Positions 25,782 to 33,690 of a DNA stretch of 64,000 bases are shown one piece after another; within the stretch, counting starts at the first letter, position 1; each line of letters begins with the position of its first letter. Under the pieces are notes generated by a model. The model worked only from the letters and a program-made list of their open reading frames with translations, was not told the origin of the DNA and did not search any database. Both the position numbers and the translations under genes were made by a program. Origin of the DNA: Geomicrobium halophilum. GTDB taxonomy: Bacteria; Bacillota; Bacilli; Bacillales; Marinococcaceae. Where the stretch lies: NCBI RefSeq assembly GCF_014207655.1, contig NZ_JACHHJ010000001.1, positions 1,178,001 through 1,242,000 of the forward strand, given 5' to 3'.

Positions 25782-27020
25782 TTAATCACCTTTTTCCTCA
25801 TTCAGTAACCAGGCACAAGCTTCTTTGACTGCACGGCGCCGAATCGTTTCGCGATCACCCGACAAGTGCCGTTCATAGACTCGATTCATATGGGGATAAC
25901 TTATGCCAATAAACAGCGTCCCAGGAGGATGCCCTTCCTGATCATCCGGACCAGCAACACCCGTCAGTGAGATTCCCACATCAGACTGATAACGGGACCT
26001 CACACCCTCGGCCATTTCTCTCGCACAAGCCTGACTCACAGAACCGTGCTGTTGAAGGGTGGCAGCATCCACATTTAACTGCTTTTGTTTTGATTCGTCA
26101 CTATAAGTAATGGCTCCACCTTGATAGACCTCGGATGCTCCCGCTATATCAGTGATCGAGGAGCCAAGTTGTCCTCCGGTCAAGCTTTCAGCGGTTGCCA
26201 GGCTCCATCCATTAATTTTTATATGCTCGATGACTTTTGAAAACAGCGTATCATCATCATAACCGTATAAAAATTCTCCACAGTATTTGCATATTTCGGC
26301 TTCCATGTTATCAAGTTGTTTTTCAGCATTTTTACGATCGGTATCCCTTACTGTCAAACGCAAGGTGACTTCATCCTCCCCAGCTAGAGGGGCAATCGTC
26401 GGGTTCGTCTGTTCAACAATCAAGTCATGAACACGTGCTTCCAACGCCGATTCTCCAATGCCGTAGAAACGAAGGGTTCGCGATAATAAAAACGCATATG
26501 TGTCGTCCTGTGCAGCAAGAAAGGGGTCAACCTCTTTTTCAAACATTGTTTTCAATTCACGGGGTGGGCCCGGCAACAGTATAAACATGGTATTTTCGTG
26601 TTTATACACCATTCCGCACGCAAGCCCTGTGTGGTTTTGAAAAACCTGCGCTCCCTGCACATAAAGCGCCTGACGGCGGTTGGCATCACTGGGCTGTTGG
26701 TTTCTTTCTTGAAAAAATGACTCTACTTGTTGAAGTGCTCTCTCATCGTAAACAAGATCTAAATCATATTCTTCTGCAAGTGCATTTCTTGTGACATCAT
26801 CTTCAGTAGGACCAAGACCTCCAGTAATAATGACCATATCGTTGGCCTTCGCCGCTGCTTGAATCGCCTGCCGGATCCGTAACAGGTTATCACCAACTAC
26901 GGTATGCTTATAAACGTTCACTCCATGATGTGTCAGTTGTTTCGAGAGATACTGACCATTGGTATTGGAGATTTGGCCAAGCAGAAGCTCAGTACCTACA
27001 GCTATGATTTCAGCATTCAT
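25782..27020 (-). CDS. cinA: CinA family competence/damage-inducible protein
   Basis: 412 residues from the ATG at 27018-27020 behind AAAGGAG. The N-terminal MoaB/MogA-like domain (GTELLLGQISNTNGQYLS, ITGGLGPTEDDVTRNAL) acts in related proteins as an ADP-ribose/FAD-type pyrophosphatase. The C-terminal PncC-type nicotinamide-nucleotide amidase domain (about 250-410) has ATAESLTGGQLGSSITDIAGAS and SLTGVAGPDDQEGHPPGT. In streptococci it is tied to competence and RecA; its role in Bacillus is unclear. It lies between pgsA (35-base gap) and the helicase gene. Confidence 0.95.
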   Translation of the reverse strand: MNAEIIAVGTELLLGQISNTNGQYLSKQLTHHGVNVYKHTVVGDNLLRIRQAIQAAAKANDMVIITGGLGPTEDDVTRNALAEEYDLDLVYDERALQQVESFFQERNQQPSDANRRQALYVQGAQVFQNHTGLACGMVYKHENTMFILLPGPPRELKTMFEKEVDPFLAAQDDTYAFLLSRTLRFYGIGESALEARVHDLIVEQTNPTIAPLAGEDEVTLRLTVRDTDRKNAEKQLDNMEAEICKYCGEFLYGYDDDTLFSKVIEHIKINGWSLATAESLTGGQLGSSITDIAGASEVYQGGAITYSDESKQKQLNVDAATLQQHGSVSQACAREMAEGVRSRYQSDVGISLTGVAGPDDQEGHPPGTLFIGISYPHMNRVYERHLSGDRETIRRRAVKEACAWLLNEEKGD

Positions 27021-27055
27021 CGTTCGGACTCCTTTCCAGGGCCCTTCCCCGTTTT

Positions 27056-27631
27056 TCAAGCATCATTAAATACATGTTTATTTTTCACAAAATAATCGAT
27101 CCCGGAAAGCACAGTCAAAATAACAGCTATCCACATGAGCATCGTCGCGACGGGAAGGCCGAGCTCGTCAAAAGGGACATTGTGAACGATAAGAAAAAAA
27201 ATCGCTACCATTTGAAACACCGTCTTCCATTTCCCAAGACCGCTAGCGGCAATCACTGTTCCATCTGCTGCTGCTACAAGCCGCATTCCTGTAACGGCAA
27301 ATTCACGGGTGAGGATGATTACACCCATCCATGCCGGTAAAAGGGCGAGCTCAATCAACGATAATAACGCTGCTGTTACGAGTAATTTATCAGCAAGGGG
27401 ATCTAAAAATTTTCCGAAGTTGCTAATAAGATTTCGACTACGTGCAATGTATCCATCCACCCAATCGGTAGCCGCTGCAACGGCAAATAAAAGCCCGGCA
27501 ACAGCATGATTCATAGGCACTTCAGCCCCTGCAAGATCAAGTGTCCCCCATTGAAATGGATAGAGGAAAATCACCATAAATATTGGTATGAATCCGATAC
27601 GAATCAGTGTTATCTGGTTAGGCAGATTCAC
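27056..27631 (-). CDS. pgsA: CDP-diacylglycerol-glycerol-3-phosphate 3-phosphatidyltransferase
   Basis: First committed enzyme of phosphatidylglycerol synthesis; an integral membrane protein of 191 residues. The start is GTG (27629-27631), six bases after GGGGAGG. The CDP-alcohol phosphotransferase motif D-G-x2-A-R-x8-G-x3-D-x3-D appears as DWVDGYIARSRNLISNFGKFLD-type sequence around residue 65. Several hydrophobic helices surround it. It heads a pgsA-cinA-helicase transcript. Confidence 0.97.
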   Translation of the reverse strand: MNLPNQITLIRIGFIPIFMVIFLYPFQWGTLDLAGAEVPMNHAVAGLLFAVAAATDWVDGYIARSRNLISNFGKFLDPLADKLLVTAALLSLIELALLPAWMGVIILTREFAVTGMRLVAAADGTVIAASGLGKWKTVFQMVAIFFLIVHNVPFDELGLPVATMLMWIAVILTVLSGIDYFVKNKHVFNDA

Positions 27632-27771
27632 ATAAAGCCTCCCCTACAGCAGTATCTTTTATTTTAACAAAAATCGTTAGCAAGCAAAACGCCAGTGCGA
27701 TGTTTATGAAGGAATCTGTACGTCTTAGTCTACCAGAGTTTTACTTTAAAAAGCTACTTTGAAACCCTTTT

Positions 27772-28117
27772 AGAGGATGTTCAAAAAAGTCCGGAAAAAT
27801 AACCGTCGAATTTCTGCGTCAGCTTGCGGGGTGAAGGAGGCCAGCGCCTCCGGCGCGTCGCACGTACCAAAAACGTATCCTCGAAAAGAAAAACGCTTTT
27901 TCATTGTGCGAAGGAGCGCTTACGAAGCAGCCAGCTGGCTCTTCGCTCCTCAAAAAAAGAAACCCACTTTCCCTTCGTGAGAAGGAAATGCTTTCGTGGT
28001 GCAAGCAGGTTCTCGAGACGGGCTTCCATAAGAATATCTAGACTCGCCATTTTGGCGATAAGCGAACTTTTTTTCTAAAACTTCTTGGTCTTGTTGTCCT
28101 CCTTTTTGAACACGCAC
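27772..28117 (-). mobile_element. Intergenic element, copy A (346 bp, longest)
   Basis: Fills most of the 530-base gap between rodZ and pgsA. In minus orientation it starts GTGCGTGTTCAAAAAGGAGG and ends TTTCCGGACTTTTTTGAACATCCTCT. The flanking 4 bases are TTTT and TTTA, a near-perfect target duplication. It shares with copy B the hairpin TCGCCAAAATGGCGA, then has at least two internal units of about 60 bases (CCTGCTTGCACCACGAAAGC and the GAGCCAGCTGGCTGCTTCG variant) plus a unique G+C-rich stem (GGAGGCCAGCGCCTCC). No credible ORF spans it. It lies just after the rodZ terminator. Confidence 0.8.
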
Positions 28118-28125
28118 TTTAAATG

Positions 28126-28157
28126 AAAAAGCCCTTCACACCCTACGTGTGTCGGAC
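28126..28157 (-). terminator. Probable terminator of rodZ
   Basis: On the minus strand a CACAC/GTGTG-centred stem with flanking GTCC/AGGGC is followed by five T residues, about 10 bases after the stop codon. The stem is imperfect. Confidence 0.5.
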
Positions 28158-28163
28158 TCAAAA

Positions 28164-29054
28164 TTAACCATTTTGTTCAATGGTGATATTTTGTAAATCT
28201 CTTTCCTCAGGATCAACTGCATATTCCAGCTCTTCACTATTAACATAGATCGTAAGCGAAGGGGTATATCCGGCGTTGATCGTAATCGTATCGTATTCGC
28301 TAAAATCATACTCCTGTTCTAAAGCTTCAGCTGGGGGATCAGCGACCTCAATAATAGTCCCTCCGACTTCTTCCCGGAAATCAACATAACTGTCGATTCC
28401 TTCTTCAAACACAAGTTCAATCTCTAGTGAAGCACTGTCAACAGTATAGATAGAGTTATAATTGCCAGTTGTTTCTTCGTATGAAAGCCCTCCACTTTCG
28501 TCTTCCTCGTGATTCCCATTATTACCCTGACCTTCTTCAGTACCGTTCACTGCTTCTGTTTCGCCATCACCTTCATTATTCCCGCTTTCCTGGGGTTCAT
28601 TTATAATTTCTACCTCTTCTTGATTTGGACTCCCTTCTTCTTCATCAGAAGCCACATCTCCATTTCCTATATTTAAAAACCATATAATACCCACGATCGC
28701 AACGAGAAAAGAAATCACCAACGCAGCGGGCAGGACGGTCGTGCTTTTTTTGCTTTCCGGCGAACGTTTCGTCTTTGCACGCTCCACTCTTGAAGGAAAT
28801 TCAATCGCTTCTTTGCTTGGCTTTGGTAAATCATGATCAAATTCCGAAAATACCTCTTCAGGGTTAAGGCCCAAAACCTCGACATAACTCTTTATAAATG
28901 CCCGCGCGTAAAAAGCCCCAGGAAGTTCATTGTATCTACCGCCTTCAATGGCTAACAAATAGCGCTTTTGGATTTTTGTATGCGCTTGAACCTCTTCGAT
29001 CCTCCAGCCTTTCTCCTCGCGCTTTTCTCTTAAGAATTGACCCAATTCAGCCAT
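28164..29054 (-). CDS. rodZ: RodZ-like cell-shape protein (YmfM)
   Basis: Cytoskeleton-linked membrane protein that supports MreB and rod shape. The ATG at 29052-29054 follows GCAGGTG and gives 296 residues starting MAELGQFLREKREEKGW. Domains are a cytoplasmic helix-turn-helix (about 5-75), a basic juxtamembrane part, one membrane helix (VLPAALVISFLVAIVGIIWFL, starting near 117), a very acidic Asn/Glu-rich linker (about 145-195) and the extracellular DUF4115 beta domain. The start lies 16 bases after ymfK. Its position in front of pgsA is the B. subtilis one. Confidence 0.93.
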   Translation of the reverse strand: MAELGQFLREKREEKGWRIEEVQAHTKIQKRYLLAIEGGRYNELPGAFYARAFIKSYVEVLGLNPEEVFSEFDHDLPKPSKEAIEFPSRVERAKTKRSPESKKSTTVLPAALVISFLVAIVGIIWFLNIGNGDVASDEEEGSPNQEEVEIINEPQESGNNEGDGETEAVNGTEEGQGNNGNHEEDESGGLSYEETTGNYNSIYTVDSASLEIELVFEEGIDSYVDFREEVGGTIIEVADPPAEALEQEYDFSEYDTITINAGYTPSLTIYVNSEELEYAVDPEERDLQNITIEQNG

Positions 29055-29070
29055 GCTAAACACCTGCCAC

Positions 29071-29844
29071 CTAGCTAATATCAAAGGAGGAAAAACCAGA
29101 CTCCACCATTTCATAAGTAATTTTTTCGTCTTCATTATTTCGTAGTTCAATTATGCAATCGAAGTCCTTTAATGTATATGCCGTCTCCCGCACAAAAATA
29201 TCCGGATGCTCAACAACTTTTACCGACGATAGACGCATAATTTCGCCTACAAGGGTCCGGTGTTTTTCTGAGGCACGCATTGTCGTTACAATCCCATCGA
29301 TGATATAAACCAAGTCCTCGCCGAATTCGTCTTCTGCAAGGGTACTTCTAATCGTCTGACGTAACAACGTGGATGAAATGAAGGACCAATGTTTATTTGC
29401 ACAAACACTCGCCGCAACGATGGATTCCGTTTTGCCTACCCTCGGCATCCCACGAATCCCTATGAGATAATGCCGTTTTTCTTTAAGTAATTCGGCCAAA
29501 AAATCAACGAGCAGCCCCAGTTCATCCCGGACAAAACGGTACGTTTTCTTGTCATCAGCATCCCTTTCAATATAGCGGCCGTGCATCACTGCCAAACGAT
29601 CACGAAGCCTTGGAATCCGGAATTTTTTAAGAGAAATGGCTTCCATGGTTTCCAATATATCACGTAAACGTGTAATATGATCGTCACTGCTGCTCCGAAT
29701 CAACATCCCCCGCCGATCGTTTTCGATCCCATTGATCGTGACAATATTAATCGATAGCATGCCAAGCAACGAGGAAATATCCCCCAGTAAACCAGGCCGG
29801 TTTTGATGGATTTGATATTCAAAATACCATTCTTTCCTCTCCAT
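29071..29844 (-). CDS. ymfK: YmfK family protein (DUF3388), ACT-like plus P-loop
   Basis: 257 residues; function unknown. The N-terminal ~75 residues look like an ACT domain (FEYQIHQNRPGLLGDISSLLGML, NIVTINGIENDRRGMLI), normally a small-ligand sensor. The C-terminal part has a P-loop-like GIRGMPRVGKTESIVAAS and an acidic DLVYIIDGIVTTMRAS that could be Walker B. ATG at 29842-29844 after a G-rich ribosome site. It is probably co-transcribed with rodZ, as in B. subtilis. Confidence 0.88.
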   Translation of the reverse strand: MERKEWYFEYQIHQNRPGLLGDISSLLGMLSINIVTINGIENDRRGMLIRSSSDDHITRLRDILETMEAISLKKFRIPRLRDRLAVMHGRYIERDADDKKTYRFVRDELGLLVDFLAELLKEKRHYLIGIRGMPRVGKTESIVAASVCANKHWSFISSTLLRQTIRSTLAEDEFGEDLVYIIDGIVTTMRASEKHRTLVGEIMRLSSVKVVEHPDIFVRETAYTLKDFDCIIELRNNEDEKITYEMVESGFSSFDIS

Positions 29845-29980
29845 CCCCGTTCCCCCCTTAATTGTCGATTCACGTGTATTGATGTTATTTTACGTTATTT
29901 CTAGTCTTTTGAATAGGGTCATCCGTTCTTTTCGAAAAATTCACTTGAAACTTTAACATTAAAATAAGCCGATCTGAGCG

Positions 29981-30038
29981 AAAAGAAAAGCATCCTTCTC
30001 GGCAACAACCTTCCTCACGTTGTTTCCTTTAGGATGCT
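29981..30038 (-). terminator. Terminator of ymfJ
   Basis: AGCATCCT pairs with AGGATGCT on the minus strand around a long, partly paired loop and is followed by TTTCTTTT. It lies 15 bases after the ymfJ stop. Confidence 0.7.
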
Positions 30039-30054
30039 TCACTTTACGGTTTAG

Positions 30055-30303
30055 TTATTTTTGCTGAACAAGTTTCACCATCAGATTTGCAATCGCATGT
30101 TGTTCTGATTCATTCGCCACATGCCATAAGTCAGAAAGTACACGCTCTTGATCATTTTGAGGCTCCACTTGATTCGCTAAATAATCACCGATTTGATACG
30201 CCACATCCGAAGCGACTTCGTCATTCATTCCTTCATTTTCAGCATGTTGAAGATTTTCACCTAAGAACGATTTCCATTGATCCCAATTGTCCAGTACTGA
30301 CAT
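30055..30303 (-). CDS. ymfJ: DUF3243 family protein YmfJ
   Basis: Small acidic cytoplasmic protein, 82 residues, predicted all-helical (DNWDQWKSFLGENLQHAENEGM, IGDYLANQVEPQNDQERVLSDLW). It matches the B. subtilis YmfJ/DUF3243 family in length and pattern; no function is known. A good ribosome site (AAGGAGG) precedes the ATG. It stands between ymfI and ymfK, with its own terminator. Confidence 0.9.
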   Translation of the reverse strand: MSVLDNWDQWKSFLGENLQHAENEGMNDEVASDVAYQIGDYLANQVEPQNDQERVLSDLWHVANESEQHAIANLMVKLVQQK

Positions 30304-30380
30304 ATGTTGTTTCCTCCTTGTAAAACTATAGTTTTTACGCCCATAGTTTAACTGCAGGAGTCAAAAATTATACACGTTAG

Positions 30381-31103
30381 TTAGCCGCCCCAGGCACCAT
30401 TAATAGATAGAACATGTCCATTGACATATCCAGCCTCTTCGCTCAGGAGATACATACAGGCATTCGCGACCTCATCAGCTCTCCCAAAACGACCAGCGGG
30501 AATCGCTTCTGCAAGAGCCCGCACATCGTCCTGATGATAGGTGTCCATCATTTTTGTGTCAATGACACCAGGTGAAACGCCGTTCACCGTTATATTTGAG
30601 GGCGCCACCTCTTTTGCCAGCGCTTGGACAAATTGATTCAACCCTCCCTTAGCCGCTGAATACGCTACCTCACAAGAAGCGCCGACCTCTCCCCATATAG
30701 AGGAAATCGCGATGATTCTTCCATATTTTTGAGTGATCATCCTGGGGAGAAAGTGCTTGACGATTTGCATCGGCGCGGTTAAGTGTATATAAAGGATTTC
30801 AATTAACGTCTCATTATCTATGTCGGTGAACAGCCCATATTGCTCGCGGCCATGGGCAAAAACGATTCGATCTAAAGGATCATCCACCTCTGAACATAGC
30901 GTATCGATTTCTGCAGGCTCCTGAAGATTTGCGGAAAGTAAAACGGTATTTGCTCCATGCGCTTCACAATACCTTTGTACCTCTCGAACCTTGGTTTCCC
31001 CTCGAAAATAATGGAGGTAAAGTTTCTCCCCTGGAGCCGCAATCTTTCGGGCAATGGCTGCACCGATCCCTCCGCTGCTTCCAGTAATCAACGTTCTCAT
31101 CAT
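30381..31103 (-). CDS. ymfI: EF-P 5-aminopentanone reductase, SDR family (YmfI)
   Basis: 240-residue short-chain dehydrogenase. The NAD(P) loop is ITGSSGGIGAAIA at the very N-terminus; catalytic Ser (SSIWG), Tyr and Lys (YSAAKGG) are present. In B. subtilis YmfI reduces the 5-aminopentanone group on elongation factor P to the aminopentanol that helps polyproline translation and swarming. The assignment rests on sequence and on the conserved ymfF-ymfH-ymfI order. The ATG overlaps the ymfH stop codon (ATGA). FabG-like sequence alone would not tell it from other SDRs. Confidence 0.85.
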   Translation of the reverse strand: MMRTLITGSSGGIGAAIARKIAAPGEKLYLHYFRGETKVREVQRYCEAHGANTVLLSANLQEPAEIDTLCSEVDDPLDRIVFAHGREQYGLFTDIDNETLIEILYIHLTAPMQIVKHFLPRMITQKYGRIIAISSIWGEVGASCEVAYSAAKGGLNQFVQALAKEVAPSNITVNGVSPGVIDTKMMDTYHQDDVRALAEAIPAGRFGRADEVANACMYLLSEEAGYVNGHVLSINGAWGG

Positions 31104-32389
31104 GACTCTTTAGGAATCACTTTTGTGACCGCGCTACGTTCGGGTTGGAAGTGACGTTGTAGTACAGTTTCTAAATCGCTCAAGGTCACCTTCTCAATCG
31201 TCGGAATCACCTCAAACAACGAATCTCCATTCATCTCATAACGCGTAAATTGCGTAGCGATAAATTCAGGGCTGTTTAATTGTTTCATGAACGTCCCGAT
31301 TTTTCTTTTCTTCGCGATATTGATTTCTTCTTCATTCAACGGTTTCTGTTTATACGTATGAATCGTTTCTTCCAGTTGGGAGACGAGCCTTTCCGGATCT
31401 TTTGTATCTCCACCGAGCGCCGAGAACCCAAATGAACGCTCCATGGTAAAATCGGCGGAAAAACTGTTATCAATTAACCCTTCTTTATACAATTGTTCAT
31501 AGGTACTTGAACCACTCCCAAACATCACATCCAAGAGAAGTTGTACCGCTAACTCATACGTTAGTCCATCCAGAGGATAGTGGTCATTCGGCGGCTCTTT
31601 AAATCCGAGCAGGCATTTAGGCGTCTGGACATTCATTTCAATGGTTTTATGACGTTCTCCACTTTCCGTTGGTTCGTTTCCATAAAATCTCTTGATTTCG
31701 TCCACTTTAGGAAAATCTTTTTGATCCTGATTGTCTTTAACTAACTGAATCGTTTCTTCAGGCTCGACTGGTCCGACGACAAATAACACCATATTCGAAG
31801 GGTGGTAAAACGTTTGATAGCATGTGTATAATAAATCCTTCGTAATTTGATCAATAGATTGAACAGTTCCGGCGATATCAATGCGAACCGGATGTTCTTT
31901 GTAAAGCGATGAAATCAATCCAAAAAATAAACGCCAGTCAGCATCGTCGTTATACATATTAATCTCTTGGCCAATGATACCCTTTTCTTTTTCAACGCTT
32001 TCCTCTGTAAAATACGGATGCTGAACAAAATCGACGAGCGTTTCCAGATTTTGATTCAATTGGGTTGTACTTGAAAACAAATAAGCGGTTCTTGTAAAAC
32101 TAGTGAATGCATTCGTTTGCGCCCCACGTTGGCTAAATGTATGAAATGCATCACCTTCCTCATCTTCAAAAAGTTTATGTTCCAAAAAGTGGGCGATGCC
32201 GTCAGGGACATGCAATGGTTTCTCCTGATGCAGGGGGGTGAAGATTTGATCAATCGAACCATAGTCCGTCGTAAAAACCGAAAACGTTTTGTTATTACCA
32301 GGTTTTGGCAATACATATACCTTTAACCCATTGGCCAATGTTTCCAGATAGATGGTTTCATCAATCTGTTCATAATACTTCTTTTCCAT
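31100..32389 (-). CDS. ymfH: M16 peptidase-family protein YmfH (zinc-site partner)
   Basis: 429 residues, pitrilysin-family fold. The zinc/catalytic motif HxxEH is present as HFLEHKLF, with a downstream Glu in EKGIIGQEINMYND, so this is the potentially active member of the pair. It is known as an EF-P 5-aminopentanol modification-associated protein. The ATG shares one base with the ymfF stop codon (TAATG), pointing to strict coupling and equal amounts of the two proteins. Confidence 0.92.
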   Translation of the reverse strand: MEKKYYEQIDETIYLETLANGLKVYVLPKPGNNKTFSVFTTDYGSIDQIFTPLHQEKPLHVPDGIAHFLEHKLFEDEEGDAFHTFSQRGAQTNAFTSFTRTAYLFSSTTQLNQNLETLVDFVQHPYFTEESVEKEKGIIGQEINMYNDDADWRLFFGLISSLYKEHPVRIDIAGTVQSIDQITKDLLYTCYQTFYHPSNMVLFVVGPVEPEETIQLVKDNQDQKDFPKVDEIKRFYGNEPTESGERHKTIEMNVQTPKCLLGFKEPPNDHYPLDGLTYELAVQLLLDVMFGSGSSTYEQLYKEGLIDNSFSADFTMERSFGFSALGGDTKDPERLVSQLEETIHTYKQKPLNEEEINIAKKRKIGTFMKQLNSPEFIATQFTRYEMNGDSLFEVIPTIEKVTLSDLETVLQRHFQPERSAVTKVIPKES

Positions 32390-33666
32390 TAGGCTGTTTC
32401 CTCCTCAGTGGTTAACAAGTAGATCGTATCTAATTGAATTGTTTTCGCAATTGAAATGACCATTTCTTTATCAACAGCTTCGACTTCTCTTAAACGGTCT
32501 TCCGAAGTTCGCTTTTTATCACTCAATACATTTTGATAGCTCATTTCAATCGCGCCGCGTGCACTATCCATTTGTTCGAGGATCTGATTTTTAAGCATCT
32601 GTTTCGTCGTACTCAATTCCTCATCCGAAATATCTCCGCGCTTCAACGCTTCCACCTGTTCTTTTATGATTGTCACTGCCTTATCATATTGTTCGGGGGC
32701 AATTCCTGCCATCGCGAATAAGATCCCTTTATAAGGCTCAAAACGTGAAGCTGCATAATAAGCGAGGCTTTCTTTCTCGCGCACGTTGACGAACAATTTG
32801 GAGTGTGGATATGCACCAAGGATACCATTTGTTACAAGAACCGAAGTATATTCATCCGCATCAACCGTGTAGGGGAGTCGAAATCCAAGGTGCAATTTTG
32901 CTTGTTGAATCGGTTGCCGCTCTACCACTTCATTCACTTGCGAAGGGATTTTGTTTTCCGTCGGCTCTGCCTTGATGATTTCACTATCTTTCAATTCTTT
33001 TGCGGCTGATTGCAGTACGCCTTCGATTTCTTCTTTAGAACCCGGCCCTGTTACCAACAAATCAAATTGATCATAGGCGCGCATATGTTCATAGGTTTCA
33101 TAAAGAACTGATGGATCAATGGCTTCTACTTCTTCAACAGAGCCAAACGGATGTAACCCAAAAGGTTCATCCGCGCACATTTCTTCAAGTAAACGAATAT
33201 TTGCATAGCGGGTTTTTTCGTCAGCGATATTACGAATACGTTGGCTAAGCGCCTGTTTTTCTTCTTTTACAATCGCTTCACTAAATCCTCCTTCTACAAA
33301 ATACGGCTTTTGTATAACCGAAAGTAAAAATTCTAAGGCTTTTGGAACGAGTGGAGATTCATTGCGTAAATATTTCTCAGAGGCAACTTCCATGACAAAA
33401 CTGATGACATGGTTCTCTCCTTTTTTCCCTACATCCGCATAAAAGCTGGCTCCATACAAATCGTCGAGAAAATGCCGGATTTTCCGCCTGCTCGGAAAGC
33501 TCGCCGTACCTGACTGCAGCACATGAGCGAGTAATGTGCGCGGTGCTGCTGTTTTCGCTTCTAAAGGCGCCTTTATATGCAAAACGATCGTCGTTGTTTT
33601 AAATTTCTGGTTGGGCTGCCAGTGTACGCGCAGCCCGCCTACGTTAAATTGTTCCGCTTCCGCCAT
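32389..33666 (-). CDS. ymfF: M16 peptidase-family protein YmfF (no zinc motif)
   Basis: 425 residues from the ATG at 33664-33666, six bases after AAGGTG. It has the M16 fold, but the HxxEH motif is missing: the matching place reads RTLLAHVLQSGTASFP. It is therefore expected to be the non-catalytic half of a heterodimer with YmfH, as in other two-subunit M16 enzymes; this is inference. The substrate-binding R/Y segment (ESLAYYAASRFEPYKG) is kept. It starts 24 bases after spoIIIE ends. Confidence 0.9.
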   Translation of the reverse strand: MAEAEQFNVGGLRVHWQPNQKFKTTTIVLHIKAPLEAKTAAPRTLLAHVLQSGTASFPSRRKIRHFLDDLYGASFYADVGKKGENHVISFVMEVASEKYLRNESPLVPKALEFLLSVIQKPYFVEGGFSEAIVKEEKQALSQRIRNIADEKTRYANIRLLEEMCADEPFGLHPFGSVEEVEAIDPSVLYETYEHMRAYDQFDLLVTGPGSKEEIEGVLQSAAKELKDSEIIKAEPTENKIPSQVNEVVERQPIQQAKLHLGFRLPYTVDADEYTSVLVTNGILGAYPHSKLFVNVREKESLAYYAASRFEPYKGILFAMAGIAPEQYDKAVTIIKEQVEALKRGDISDEELSTTKQMLKNQILEQMDSARGAIEMSYQNVLSDKKRTSEDRLREVEAVDKEMVISIAKTIQLDTIYLLTTEEETA

Positions 33667-33690
33667 GAACATCACCTTTTCTTTTTTTGT

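Noticed and set aside
27819-28004. 61-codon ORF in element copy A
   Set aside because: Lies in low-conservation repeat DNA, with no ribosome site and no match in the other copies.
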